Positions 1-8,077 of a DNA stretch of 64,000 bases are shown piece after piece. The stretch's first letter is position 1. The number at the start of each line of letters is the position of its first letter. Origin of the DNA: Streptomyces sp. NBC_01408 (GTDB taxonomy: Bacteria; Actinomycetota; Actinomycetes; Streptomycetales; Streptomycetaceae). Location: contig NZ_JAPEPJ010000001.1 in assembly GCF_026340255.1 (NCBI RefSeq), positions 3,837,001-3,901,000 on the forward strand, written 5' to 3'. The notes under the pieces are model-generated. The model had not been told where the DNA came from and did not search any database. It saw only the letters and a program-made list of their open reading frames with translations. Made by a program: the position numbers and the translations under genes.

Positions 1-285
1 CGTGGCCTCGTCCTCGACCGCGCGCGGGTCGAGCGGTTTGCCCGGCAGGGCGGCGAGCTGCTGCGCGGACTCCTCGGCGACCCGGGCGACGGGGGCGGCC
101 ACGGCGATTGGGATCTCGCTGGGCACGGGGTGGTGGAAGGCGCCGATGTACGAGGTGATGAAGGCGAGCTGGAGCGCCAGCACCCCCAGGACCAGCAGCG
201 CGGCCCGGGTGGTCACGGCGTCCTTGATCTCGGCGAGGAAGCCGCCGGACGGATCTGCGTCGTTGCTCTGGGTGGGCTGGCTCAT
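1..285 (-). CDS. Membrane protein, N-terminal part (cut by window edge)
   Basis: An ATG at 285 opens a minus-strand frame that runs off the left edge, so only about 95 residues are visible. It begins MSQPTQSNDADP, is followed by a basic patch and one hydrophobic segment at about residues 25-47 (ALLVLGVLALQLAFITSYIGAF), written here only to show its character. After that comes an Ala/Pro/Glu-rich, presumably extracytoplasmic stretch. A single N-terminal membrane anchor followed by a long external domain is typical of YhgE/Pip or DUF3533-like ABC-2 membrane proteins, but too little is visible to prove it. It is divergent from dnaE2 across a 171-bp gap. Confidence 0.6.
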   Translation of the reverse strand, partial: MSQPTQSNDADPSGGFLAEIKDAVTTRAALLVLGVLALQLAFITSYIGAFHHPVPSEIPIAVAAPVARVAEESAQQLAALPGKPLDPRAVEDEAT

Positions 286-372
286 GCCACCCACGCTCGG
301 CGTGGGGGCGGGGGGCCGCAGCAGGGGTGGGCCGAATGGATGACCGGCGGGGGTGGGGCCCTCGGGGAGCGT

Positions 373-388
373 TCGAACTAGTGTTTCG
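373..388. promoter_or_regulatory. LexA-box-like SOS operator upstream of dnaE2
   Basis: The sequence TCGAAC-TAGT-GTTTCG matches the actinobacterial SOS box (TCGAAC-N4-GTTCGA, known from mycobacteria and Streptomyces) in the left half and in the GAAC-N4-GTT core; the right half is imperfect. It lies 69 bp before the dnaE2 start, which fits LexA repression of the dnaE2-imuB operon. Assignment is by motif only. Confidence 0.6.
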
Positions 389-456
389 CACGGATATTCG
401 AATTGCTCTATGGTGGATGACGGGGGAGGTTCATCGAGCGAAGCAGGAGGCCGCGG

Positions 457-3400
457 GTGCCTGGTTTTACGCATCTGCACACCGTTTCGGGGTTCTCCGT
501 GCGCTACGGGGGCTCGCACCCGGAACGGCTGGCGGAGCGCGCCGCGGAGCGGGGCATGGACGCCCTCGCCCTGACCGACCGCGACACCCTCGCGGGTGCG
601 GTGCGGTTCGCGAAGGCGTGCGCGAAGGCCGGGATCAGGCCGCTGTTCGGGGTGGACCTGGCCGTGTCGCCTGCGGCGGGCTCGGCGGGCTCGGCGGGCT
701 CGGGTGGCCCCGGCTCCGGTTCCGCGGGCTCGGGTGGCTCCGGGGCCTCCGCCCGGTCCTCCGGGGCTTCCGGTTCCGGTTCTGTCGAGGTCTCGTACCG
801 GCGGCGCAGTCCCGTCAAGGGCGGGGCCTTCGTCGACGAGTCCGCCCCGCGCGCCGTCTTCCTGGCCCGCGACGGGGCCGCCGGGTGGGCCGAGCTGTGC
901 CGGATGGTCACCGCCGCCCACGCCGGGGCGGGGACCGGGCAGCCCGTGCTGTCCTGGGGCGACCTGCGCGGAGAGGGCGTCTTCGTCCTGCTCGGGCCCG
1001 ACTCCGAGCCCGGCCGGGCGCTCGCCGCGGGCCGCCCCGACCGGGCCGCCCGGCTGCTCGCGCCCTGGCGGGAGGTCTACGGTGACTCCCTGCGCCTGGA
1101 GGCCGTCCACCACGGCCGCACCGGCACCGGCCCCGGCTCGCTCCGGCTGGCCGCCCGTACGGTCGGCTTCGCCGCCGAACAGGGGGTCCCGGCCGTGCTG
1201 ACCAATGCCGTCCGGTACGCCGACCCCGGCCAGGGCCCGGTCGCCGACATCCTCGACGCGGCCCGCCTGCTGGTCCCCATCGACCCCCGGAGCCCCAGGC
1301 ATCAACTCGACAGCGGCGAACGCTGGCTCAAGGACCCGGACGCCATGGCCGGGGCCGCCGACCGGATCGCCCAGGCGGCCGGCCTGCGCCCCGCCGACGC
1401 CCGCCGGCTCCTCGCGGAGACCCGGCGTACGGCCGAGGCCTGCGCGGTGGACCCCGAGGACGACCTCGGCATGGGCTCCGTGCACTTCCCCGAGGCCCGG
1501 CTCGTCGGCGCCGCCCACCGCAGCGCCCAGCGGGTCCTCGCCTCCCGCGCCTCGGCGGGCATGGTGCTGCGGGGCTACGCGGACGACCGCGCGTACTGGG
1601 AGCGGATGCACCACGAGCTCGACATCATCGCCTTCCACGGCTACGCCTCGTACTTCCTGACGGTGGCCCAAGTCGTGGACGACGTACGGGAGATGGGAAT
1701 CCGGGTGGCCGCCCGCGGTTCCGGGGCCGGCTCCCTCGTCAACCACCTGCTCGGCATCGCGCACGCCGACCCCGTCGCCCACGGCCTGCTGATGGAACGC
1801 TTCCTGTCCAAGCGCCGGCGCGTCCTGCCCGACATCGACATCGACGTGGAGTCCGCCCGGCGGCTGGAGGTCTACCGGCGGATCATCGGCCGGTTCGGCG
1901 CCGAGCGCGTCGCCACCGTCTCCATGCCCGAGACCTACCGGGTCCGGCACGCCATCCGCGACGTCGGCGCCGCCCTGTCCATGGACCCGGCCGCTGTGGA
2001 CCGGCTCGCCAAGGCCTTCCCGCACATCCGGGCCCGCGACGCCCGCGCCGCGCTGGAGGAACTCCCCGAACTGCGCGACGTACGGGGTGAGTCGTACGGC
2101 AGGCTGTGGGAGCTCGTCGAGGCGCTGGACGCGCTGCCGCGCGGGATCGCCATGCACCCGTGCGGGGTGCTGCTCTCCGACGCCTCGCTGCTCGCCCGTA
2201 CGCCCGTGGTGCCCACCAGCGGCGAGGGCTTCCCCATGTCCCAGTTCGACAAGGACGACGTGGAGGAGCTCGGGCTGCTCAAACTCGACGTGCTGGGCGT
2301 GCGCATGCAGTCCGCGATGGCGCACGCCGTCGCCGAGATCCGGCGCGGCACGGGGGAGGAGCTCGACCTGGACGACCCGGCGCAGGTCCCGCCGGGGGAC
2401 AGGGCCACGTACGAGCTGATCCGCTCGGCCGAGACACTGGGCTGCTTCCAGATCGAATCGCCCGGCCAGCGCGACCTGGTGGGGCGGCTCCAGCCGTCGA
2501 CCTTCCACGACCTGGTGGTCGACATCTCGCTGTTCCGGCCGGGACCGGTGGCCGCCGACATGGTGCGGCCCTTCATCGAGGCCCGGCACGGGCGGGCGCC
2601 GGTGCGCTTCCCGCACCCGGACCTGGCCGACGCGCTGCGCGAGACGTACGGGGTGGTGGTCTTCCACGAGCAGATCATCGAGATCGTCGACGTCATGACC
2701 GGCTGCGGGCGGGACGAGGCCGATCGGGTGCGGCGCGGACTGTCCGACCCGCAGTCGCAGGGGCGGATCAAGGTCTGGTTCGCGGCGAAGGCGGGCGAAC
2801 GCGGCTACCCGCTGGAGGTGATCGGCCGGACCTGGGAGATCGTGGAGGCCTTCGGTTCGTACGGCTTCTGCAAGGCGCACGCGGTGGCCTTCGCGGTGCC
2901 GACGTACCAGTCGGCGTGGCTGAAGGCGCACCACCCGGCGGCCTTCTACGCCGGGCTGCTCACCCACGACCCGGGCATGTACCCGAAGCGGCTGCTGCTG
3001 GCGGACGCGCGGCGGCGGGGCGTGCCGGTGCTGCCGCTGGACGTGAACCGGTCAGCGGCCGCCCATCGAATCGAACTGGTGTCCGATGCGCCTCAGGTGT
3101 GGGGGCTGCGCCTCGGGCTGTCCGACGTCCACGGCATCAGTGAGGCCGAGGCGGGCCGGATCGAGGCCGGACGGCCGTACGCGTCCCTGCGCGACTTCTG
3201 GGACCGCGCGCATCCGGGGCGTCCGGTCGCCGAACGGCTGGCGCAGGTCGGGGCGTTGGACTCCTTCGGCGCCAATCGGCGCGATCTGTTGCTGCACTTG
3301 ACAGAACTGCACGGCGCACAGCGGGCCGCCGGGGTGCGCGGCGCCGCCCAACTCCCGCTGGACGGAGGTCGGTCCACGGCCGCGGTCGGGCTGCCCGATC

Positions 3401-4047
3401 TGACCGACACGGAACGGCTCAGTGCTGAACTGGGCGTCCTCGGCATGGACACCTCGCGGCACCTGATGGAGGACCACCACGCCTTCCTGTCCGAGCTGGG
3501 GGTGATCCCGGCGCGGCGGCTGCGGGAGGCCGAGCACGGGCGGACGGTGCTGGTCGCGGGGGCCAAGGCAGCCACCCAGACCCCGCCGATCCGCTCCGGG
3601 AAGCGGGTCATCTTCACCACGCTGGACGACGGGACGGGCCTGGTCGACCTGGCCTTCTTCGACGACAGCCACGAGGCCTGCGCGCACACCGTCTTCCACT
3701 CCTTCCTGCTGCTGGTACGGGGCGTCGTGCAGCGGCGGGGCCCGCAGAGCCTGAGCGTGGTCGGGGCGGCGGCCTGGAACCTGGCGGAGCTGGTGGAACT
3801 GCGCGCGTCGGGCGGCCTGGACGCGGTCGCGGCCCGCCTGGCCGCCTCCGGCGGGGGTGGCGGTGACGGCGGTGCCGACGCGGCCGACGGCGCGGGCGCG
3901 GGCGCGGCGGGGGAGCGGGGTCCCGGCCGCCGGATCCGCATGTCCACGGGGTACGAGATGAACCCCTGGGCCGACCTCCAGCCGCCGGGCGAGGGCCCCG
4001 CGACCGGCCGCAAGCTGTGGCACTCCAGCCCGGGAAGCCCGGGATGA
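457..4047 (+). CDS. dnaE2: Error-prone DNA polymerase III alpha subunit DnaE2
   Basis: This 1196-residue protein is a C-family polymerase of the DnaE2 type, the translesion polymerase of the ImuB/DnaE2 mutasome. The N-terminal PHP domain begins FTHLHTVSGFSVRYG with an HxH at 6/8. The catalytic aspartates are visible in PDIDID (D459, D461) and KLDVLG (D611). A C-terminal OB-fold region follows at about residues 1020-1100. The GTG start at 457 has CAGGAGG six bases upstream. An Ala/Gly/Ser-rich insertion fills residues 71-109 inside the PHP domain, which is unusual. The stop overlaps the next gene start (ATGA), so the two are translationally coupled. A LexA-like box upstream implies damage induction. 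Confidence 0.95.
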   Translation: MPGFTHLHTVSGFSVRYGGSHPERLAERAAERGMDALALTDRDTLAGAVRFAKACAKAGIRPLFGVDLAVSPAAGSAGSAGSGGPGSGSAGSGGSGASARSSGASGSGSVEVSYRRRSPVKGGAFVDESAPRAVFLARDGAAGWAELCRMVTAAHAGAGTGQPVLSWGDLRGEGVFVLLGPDSEPGRALAAGRPDRAARLLAPWREVYGDSLRLEAVHHGRTGTGPGSLRLAARTVGFAAEQGVPAVLTNAVRYADPGQGPVADILDAARLLVPIDPRSPRHQLDSGERWLKDPDAMAGAADRIAQAAGLRPADARRLLAETRRTAEACAVDPEDDLGMGSVHFPEARLVGAAHRSAQRVLASRASAGMVLRGYADDRAYWERMHHELDIIAFHGYASYFLTVAQVVDDVREMGIRVAARGSGAGSLVNHLLGIAHADPVAHGLLMERFLSKRRRVLPDIDIDVESARRLEVYRRIIGRFGAERVATVSMPETYRVRHAIRDVGAALSMDPAAVDRLAKAFPHIRARDARAALEELPELRDVRGESYGRLWELVEALDALPRGIAMHPCGVLLSDASLLARTPVVPTSGEGFPMSQFDKDDVEELGLLKLDVLGVRMQSAMAHAVAEIRRGTGEELDLDDPAQVPPGDRATYELIRSAETLGCFQIESPGQRDLVGRLQPSTFHDLVVDISLFRPGPVAADMVRPFIEARHGRAPVRFPHPDLADALRETYGVVVFHEQIIEIVDVMTGCGRDEADRVRRGLSDPQSQGRIKVWFAAKAGERGYPLEVIGRTWEIVEAFGSYGFCKAHAVAFAVPTYQSAWLKAHHPAAFYAGLLTHDPGMYPKRLLLADARRRGVPVLPLDVNRSAAAHRIELVSDAPQVWGLRLGLSDVHGISEAEAGRIEAGRPYASLRDFWDRAHPGRPVAERLAQVGALDSFGANRRDLLLHLTELHGAQRAAGVRGAAQLPLDGGRSTAAVGLPDLTDTERLSAELGVLGMDTSRHLMEDHHAFLSELGVIPARRLREAEHGRTVLVAGAKAATQTPPIRSGKRVIFTTLDDGTGLVDLAFFDDSHEACAHTVFHSFLLLVRGVVQRRGPQSLSVVGAAAWNLAELVELRASGGLDAVAARLAASGGGGGDGGADAADGAGAGAAGERGPGRRIRMSTGYEMNPWADLQPPGEGPATGRKLWHSSPGSPG

Positions 4048-5252
4048 CCTTCGTCCGGGGAACCCCCCTCACCGCCGCCGGCCCGGCCCCGTGGCCCGGC
4101 GGACCTGTTGCTGTGCTCCAGGGCCCTGGGACGGCTCCGGCCGCGGGCACGGCGCCCGGGCCGGTCCCCGCCACGGGACCGGGCTCGGCGGAGCCTGCGT
4201 CTGCGGGACCGGGCTCTGCCGGGGTGAGGTTCGGCGGGGGCGGGCGGGTTGTGGCCTGTCTGCGGCTGCATGCCGCGGACGGGGGGACGCTCGGTGCGGA
4301 GCAGTACGCCGGGGTGCTCGCGCTGCTCGGCGGGCTCACGCCGGCCGTGCAGGCTCTGCCGCCCGAGGCCGCCCTCGCCGATGTCCGCGGCGCGCTGCGG
4401 TACTTCGGGTGCGATGCCGCCCGGCTGGCCGCCGTGCTCCGGGTCCGGGCCCTCGCCCTGTACGGCGTCGACTGCACCGTCGGAGTCGCGGGCAACCCCA
4501 TGCTGGCCCGGGCGGCCGCCCGCGAGGCCCGGCCCGGGGGGACCCTGGTGGTCCCCGACGAGCCCGCCGCCGTACGGGAGTTCCTGGCGGGCAAGCCCGT
4601 CGGCGCCCTGGACGGCGTCGGGCCCAAGGCCGCCCGCACCCTGTGCTCGTACGGCCTCGATTCCGTCGGCAAGGTCGCCGCCTCCCCGCCGGCCGCCCTG
4701 CGCCGGATCCTCGGCGCCCGGCTCGGCCGCGAGGTGCACGAGCGTGCCCTGGGCATCGACCGGACCCCCGTCCAGCCGGGCGCGGCCGCCCGGTCCATCG
4801 CCGCCGAGCGGCCCTTCGACCGGGACGAGCTGGACCCCGTACAGCACCGGCGTGCCCTGCTCTCGCTGACGGAGGAGCTCGGCGCGCGGCTCCGTACACA
4901 AGGGCAGGGCGAAGGACAGGGGCAGGGGCAGGTGTGCCGCGCCCTCTCGCTCACCGTCCGCTGCGCCGACCGCACCACGCTCACCCGGACCCGCACCCTG
5001 CCCGAACCCACCGCGCACTCCGCCGCCTTGACCGCCACGGCCTACGCCCTGTACGCGGGGCTGGGCCTCCAGCGGGCCCGGGTCCGCGCGCTGTCCCTGC
5101 GGGCCGAGGACCTGACCGCGGCCGAACGGGCCGCGCGGCAGCTCAGCTTCGACCCGGAGGACGAGAAGGCCCGCCGCCTGGAGGCCGTCACGGACCGCGT
5201 CCGCGCCCGCTTCGGCCCCCACGCCATCGCCCGCGGCACGCTCGCTGCGTAG
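4044..5252 (+). CDS. Y-family polymerase-like protein (ImuB/DinP-like), probably non-catalytic
   Basis: This 402-residue partner of DnaE2 starts at ATG 4044, overlapping the dnaE2 stop by four bases. The N-terminus is a Gly/Pro/Ala-rich tract of about 60 residues. Next comes a palm-like region (AALADVRGALRYFG), a helix-hairpin-helix segment near residues 185-205 (VGALDGVGPKAAR), a little-finger region interrupted by a Gly/Gln linker, and QLSFD at about 366, which resembles a beta-clamp-binding motif. The aspartate pair of motif I and the SIDE-type Asp-Glu of active DinB polymerases are not apparent; only the Asp of LADV remains. ImuB proteins are known as inactive hubs that recruit DnaE2 to the clamp, and this gene fits that role. 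No imuA lies beside it. Confidence 0.85.
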   Translation: MTFVRGTPLTAAGPAPWPGGPVAVLQGPGTAPAAGTAPGPVPATGPGSAEPASAGPGSAGVRFGGGGRVVACLRLHAADGGTLGAEQYAGVLALLGGLTPAVQALPPEAALADVRGALRYFGCDAARLAAVLRVRALALYGVDCTVGVAGNPMLARAAAREARPGGTLVVPDEPAAVREFLAGKPVGALDGVGPKAARTLCSYGLDSVGKVAASPPAALRRILGARLGREVHERALGIDRTPVQPGAAARSIAAERPFDRDELDPVQHRRALLSLTEELGARLRTQGQGEGQGQGQVCRALSLTVRCADRTTLTRTRTLPEPTAHSAALTATAYALYAGLGLQRARVRALSLRAEDLTAAERAARQLSFDPEDEKARRLEAVTDRVRARFGPHAIARGTLAA

Positions 5253-5342
5253 CAGCCGCTCCACCGACACGCGAGGTTTTTACCGACGCGTAACTTCCCA
5301 GATTTACTACTCGCCCGTAATTTAGCGGGCAGCAGCACCCCT

Positions 5343-5358
5343 TGTGATCCGGATCACG
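5343..5358. promoter_or_regulatory. Perfect palindrome resembling a Crp site upstream of the lipase
   Basis: GTGATCCGGATCAC (5344-5357) is a perfect 14-bp palindrome. With one flanking base on each side it reads TGTGA-N6-TCACG, close to the CRP consensus TGTGA-N6-TCACA and to the GTG-N6-GNCAC motif I recall for Streptomyces Crp. It sits 57 bp upstream of the lipase start, in an AT-richer stretch (5275-5325) likely to carry the promoter. Confidence 0.45.
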
Positions 5359-5414
5359 GGATGAAAACCCCCACGCTCCATCCCCTTGAGTCGCAACCGC
5401 AAGGAGATCACACG

Positions 5415-6275
5415 ATGCTGCCCTGGAGACGCCTGCTCCGCCAGCTGGCCGTCCTCGTCCTCGCCGCCGCCGCGCTCGTCGCCCCCACCGGCACCGCGCA
5501 GGCCGCGTCCGCACCCAGCAGCGGCTGGAACAACTGGTCCTGCAAACCGTCCGCCGCGCACCCGCGCCCCGTCGTCCTCGTACACGGCACCTTCGGGAAC
5601 TCCGTGGACAACTGGCTCGGCCTCGCCCCGTACCTCGTGCACCGCGGGTACTGCGTCTACTCCCTCGACTACGGGCAACTGCCCGGCGTGCCCTTCTTCC
5701 ACGGGCTCGGCCCCATCGACAAGTCCGCCGGCCAGCTCGACGTCTTCGTCGACAAGGTGCTCGCCGCCACCGGCTCCGCCAAGACCGACATCATCGGGCA
5801 CTCGCAGGGCGGCATGATGCCCCGCTACTACCTGAAGTTCCTCGGCGGCGCCCCCAAGGTCAACGCCCTGGTCGGGCTCGCCCCCGACAACCACGGCACC
5901 GACCTGCTCGGATTCACCAAGCTGCTCCCGTACTTCCCCGGAGCCGAGGACCTGATCAGCACCGCGACCCCGGGCCTCGCCGACCAGATCGCCGGATCCC
6001 CCTTCCAGAACAAGCTGAACGCGGGCGGGGACACCGTGCCCGGCGTGAAGTACACGGTGATCTCGACCAAGTACGACCAGGTGGTCACGCCGTACCAGAG
6101 CCAGTTCCTGAGCGGACCGGACGTACGCAACGTCGTGCTCCAGGACCTGTGCGTCCTGGACCTCTCCGAGCACGTCACCATCGGGCTCACCGACCGGATC
6201 GCCTGGCACGTGGCGCTGGGCGCCCTCGACCCGGCACACGCCGAACGGACCACCTGCGCATCGGTCTTCGACTGA
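5415..6275 (+). CDS. Secreted lipase/esterase (alpha/beta hydrolase)
   Basis: This 286-residue exported lipase hydrolyses ester lipids outside the cell. The start at 5415 has AAGGAG at 5401-5406; an upstream in-frame ATG at 5361 has no such site and would bury the signal peptide. Residues 1-30 form a Sec signal (two Arg, hydrophobic core, AQA cleavage). PVVLVHGTFGN is the oxyanion-hole strand and GHSQGG carries the nucleophile Ser130; the acid and His lie downstream (YDQVVTP, SEHVTI). Cysteines in the mature part suggest disulfides. It is convergent with the LPMO gene (25 bp between stops). Possible Crp control is noted upstream. Confidence 0.9.
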   Translation: MLPWRRLLRQLAVLVLAAAALVAPTGTAQAASAPSSGWNNWSCKPSAAHPRPVVLVHGTFGNSVDNWLGLAPYLVHRGYCVYSLDYGQLPGVPFFHGLGPIDKSAGQLDVFVDKVLAATGSAKTDIIGHSQGGMMPRYYLKFLGGAPKVNALVGLAPDNHGTDLLGFTKLLPYFPGAEDLISTATPGLADQIAGSPFQNKLNAGGDTVPGVKYTVISTKYDQVVTPYQSQFLSGPDVRNVVLQDLCVLDLSEHVTIGLTDRIAWHVALGALDPAHAERTTCASVFD

Positions 6276-6300
6276 CGCACAGGCGGTCCGCGCCAGGGCG

Positions 6301-7368
6301 TCAGAAGCCGTGGCGGCCCGTCGTCGCACGGCGGCGGGCGATGGTGAACAGCACCGCCGCGCCGACGGCCAGGGCGCCGGCCCCGGCGATCGCGATCGCC
6401 GGGGTGGCGCTGCTGCCGCCCGTCTGCGCGAGGTTGTCCGACGAGGCCGACGGCGCGGCCGAAACGGGGACCGGCTCGCCGGAGGCGGCGTTCGTCTTCG
6501 GGTCGTTGTCGCCGTGGCCGTTGTGCTCCACGCTGGACTTGTCCGCGCCGTCGGCGATCTGCTGGTCCGTCGGGACCTTGGCCGGCGGGGCTGCGGGCTT
6601 CTCGGACGGCTTCCCGGAGGGCTTGGAGCCCGGCTTCGAGCCGGAGGTGGTGGCCGTGGCGCCGGCGGTCGGCTCGGTACCTGTCCCGCTGTCGTTCCCG
6701 CCGTTGCCCCCGCCGCCGTTGTCCTTGCCGAAGACCACGTCCGAGCAGGTGTAGAAGGCCTCCGGGCTGTCCGAGCGCTGCCAGATGCTGTAGATCAGGT
6801 GGCGGCCGGACTTGTTCGGGACCGTGCCGGAGAAGACGTAGTCACCGCCCTGCATACCCGGGTCGGTGGCCTTCGCGAACGGGGCGGGCTCCAGGTCGGA
6901 CCACTTCAGCGGCTTCGACGGGTCGTAGCCGTCCTTCGTCACGTACAGCTCGAAGGAACCCTTGTGGGGCGCGGTCCCCTTGTAGTGGAAGGTGTGCGCG
7001 CCCGCCGTCATCGGGCTGGCCGGCCAGTCGCCGCGCGCCAGGTCGAGGCCCCGGTACTTGTCGTTGCCCGCCGAGCAGAGCTGGCCGTTGGGGATGAGCG
7101 CCCGGTGGTTGCCGGCCGCGTTGGCGATGTTCACCGCGTTCCAGTCGTAGAACGCCTGTGCCCCGCTCTCCTTGACCGCCGCCTTGCAGGCTGCCGACTG
7201 CGGAGACTCCGGGCCCTCCGCGTAGCAGGCCGCCACCCGGCTGACCGGGTCCGTCATCGAACCGTGGGCGGCCGCGGGAGCGGCGGCGTACGCGGCCACC
7301 GCGAGTGGCGCGAGGCCGACGGCGGCGATACGGGTCACGGTACGGGCGGCGGAGCTGCGTGCGGGCAT
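6301..7368 (-). CDS. AA10 lytic polysaccharide monooxygenase with C-terminal sortase anchor
   Basis: This 355-residue protein is a copper LPMO acting on chitin or cellulose. The signal peptide ends ...AAPAAA at 34, leaving His35 as the mature N-terminus, the first histidine-brace ligand; the second is probably His135 (TAPHKG). The catalytic domain spans about residues 35-215. A Gly/Asn/Thr/Pro/Lys-rich linker follows to about 310, then LAQTG, a hydrophobic helix and RRR, a classic LAxTG wall-sorting signal of the Streptomyces sortase E type. AAGGAG precedes the ATG. Most Streptomyces LPMOs are freely secreted or carry a carbohydrate-binding module, so covalent wall display is notable. Confidence 0.9.
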   Translation of the reverse strand: MPARSSAARTVTRIAAVGLAPLAVAAYAAAPAAAHGSMTDPVSRVAACYAEGPESPQSAACKAAVKESGAQAFYDWNAVNIANAAGNHRALIPNGQLCSAGNDKYRGLDLARGDWPASPMTAGAHTFHYKGTAPHKGSFELYVTKDGYDPSKPLKWSDLEPAPFAKATDPGMQGGDYVFSGTVPNKSGRHLIYSIWQRSDSPEAFYTCSDVVFGKDNGGGGNGGNDSGTGTEPTAGATATTSGSKPGSKPSGKPSEKPAAPPAKVPTDQQIADGADKSSVEHNGHGDNDPKTNAASGEPVPVSAAPSASSDNLAQTGGSSATPAIAIAGAGALAVGAAVLFTIARRRATTGRHGF

Positions 7369-7537
7369 GGGTGGTCTCCTTCGGGCGCAAGGCAGGGGTG
7401 CGCCAGTGGAACCGGGCTGTGCGGCGCCGCCCCCCGTGGGTCCCGGCGCCGCCTCCGGCCCTCCCTGGCCCAGCCAAGCTAACCGCCCGGACCACGCGTT
7501 CCGCCGGGTTCGGGCCGCAGGAAGGGATCTTTAGGGT

Positions 7538-7560
7538 CCGCTTAAGGAAGCACTAAGCGG
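7538..7560 (-). terminator. Inverted repeat downstream of the DUF402 gene
   Basis: CCGCTTA (7538-7544) and TAAGCGG (7554-7560) form a 7-bp dyad with a 9-nt loop, 29 nt past the stop of the DUF402 gene. It may end the GNAT-DUF402 transcript; an operator for the LPMO gene further left is an alternative. There is no strong U-tract. Confidence 0.35.
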
Positions 7561-7588
7561 GCCCACAGAAAGAGCCGCTTCCAGGGGG

Positions 7589-8077
7589 TCATCCGGGGAG
7601 CAGCGCGGCGAGTCCGGCCGCAGTGCGGGCCTGCTCCTCCAGGGCGTCGAGGGCCCGTACGGCCTGGCCGGCGGCCTCCGGGTCGCTGGTGGCGAGCCCG
7701 CTCGCGGCGAACTCGTCCTCGTCCAGCCGCAGTACGGAGGTCCCGTCCGCCGACACCCACAGGTCGAGGTCCAGGTCGTCCACGAGGAGCTCCCCGGCGC
7801 GCAGCACGGCGGGGCGGGTCACGTCGCAGTACCAGCCCTTCAGGACGCCGTCGCCGGTCCACACCTCCTTGACCGCGTACCAGCGCGTCCGCCAGAAGTG
7901 CTCGACGAAGACGTCGCCCGGCTCGAAGCGGACGAAGCCGAAGTCCCGTACGCCCTCGGCCGCCCAGGGGGCGCGTACGGAGATCCGGTCGCCGTCATCG
8001 GCCAGCTGCGCCGCCGGGTACCGGATCTTGGTGCGTCCCGCCTTGGTCAGGACGACGGTCAGCCTGGGGTCGTTCAC
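7589..8077 (-). CDS. DUF402 domain protein
   Basis: This 162-residue protein carries the DUF402 fold (also seen in FomD-like and nucleoside-diphosphatase-like proteins). The conserved core is WYAVKEVWTGDGVLKGWYCDV followed by the acidic strand DDLDLDLWVS, which supplies likely metal-binding aspartates. A phosphohydrolase role is plausible from the family, not proven. The GTG start at 8077 overlaps the stop of the upstream acetyltransferase (GTGA), so the two are probably co-translated. The C-terminal 40 residues are an Ala/Glu-rich helix. Confidence 0.8.
   Translation of the reverse strand: MNDPRLTVVLTKAGRTKIRYPAAQLADDGDRISVRAPWAAEGVRDFGFVRFEPGDVFVEHFWRTRWYAVKEVWTGDGVLKGWYCDVTRPAVLRAGELLVDDLDLDLWVSADGTSVLRLDEDEFAASGLATSDPEAAGQAVRALDALEEQARTAAGLAALLPG

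Noticed and set aside
3093..5270. A 725-codon minus-strand open frame across dnaE2/imuB
   Set aside because: It is antisense to two well-supported genes, is low complexity (GAGRGRG-type), and follows from GC bias in the third codon position.
7400..7588. A DasR site before the LPMO gene
   Set aside because: I found no match to the ACTGGTCTAGACCAGT-type motif; only the CCGCTTA dyad is present.
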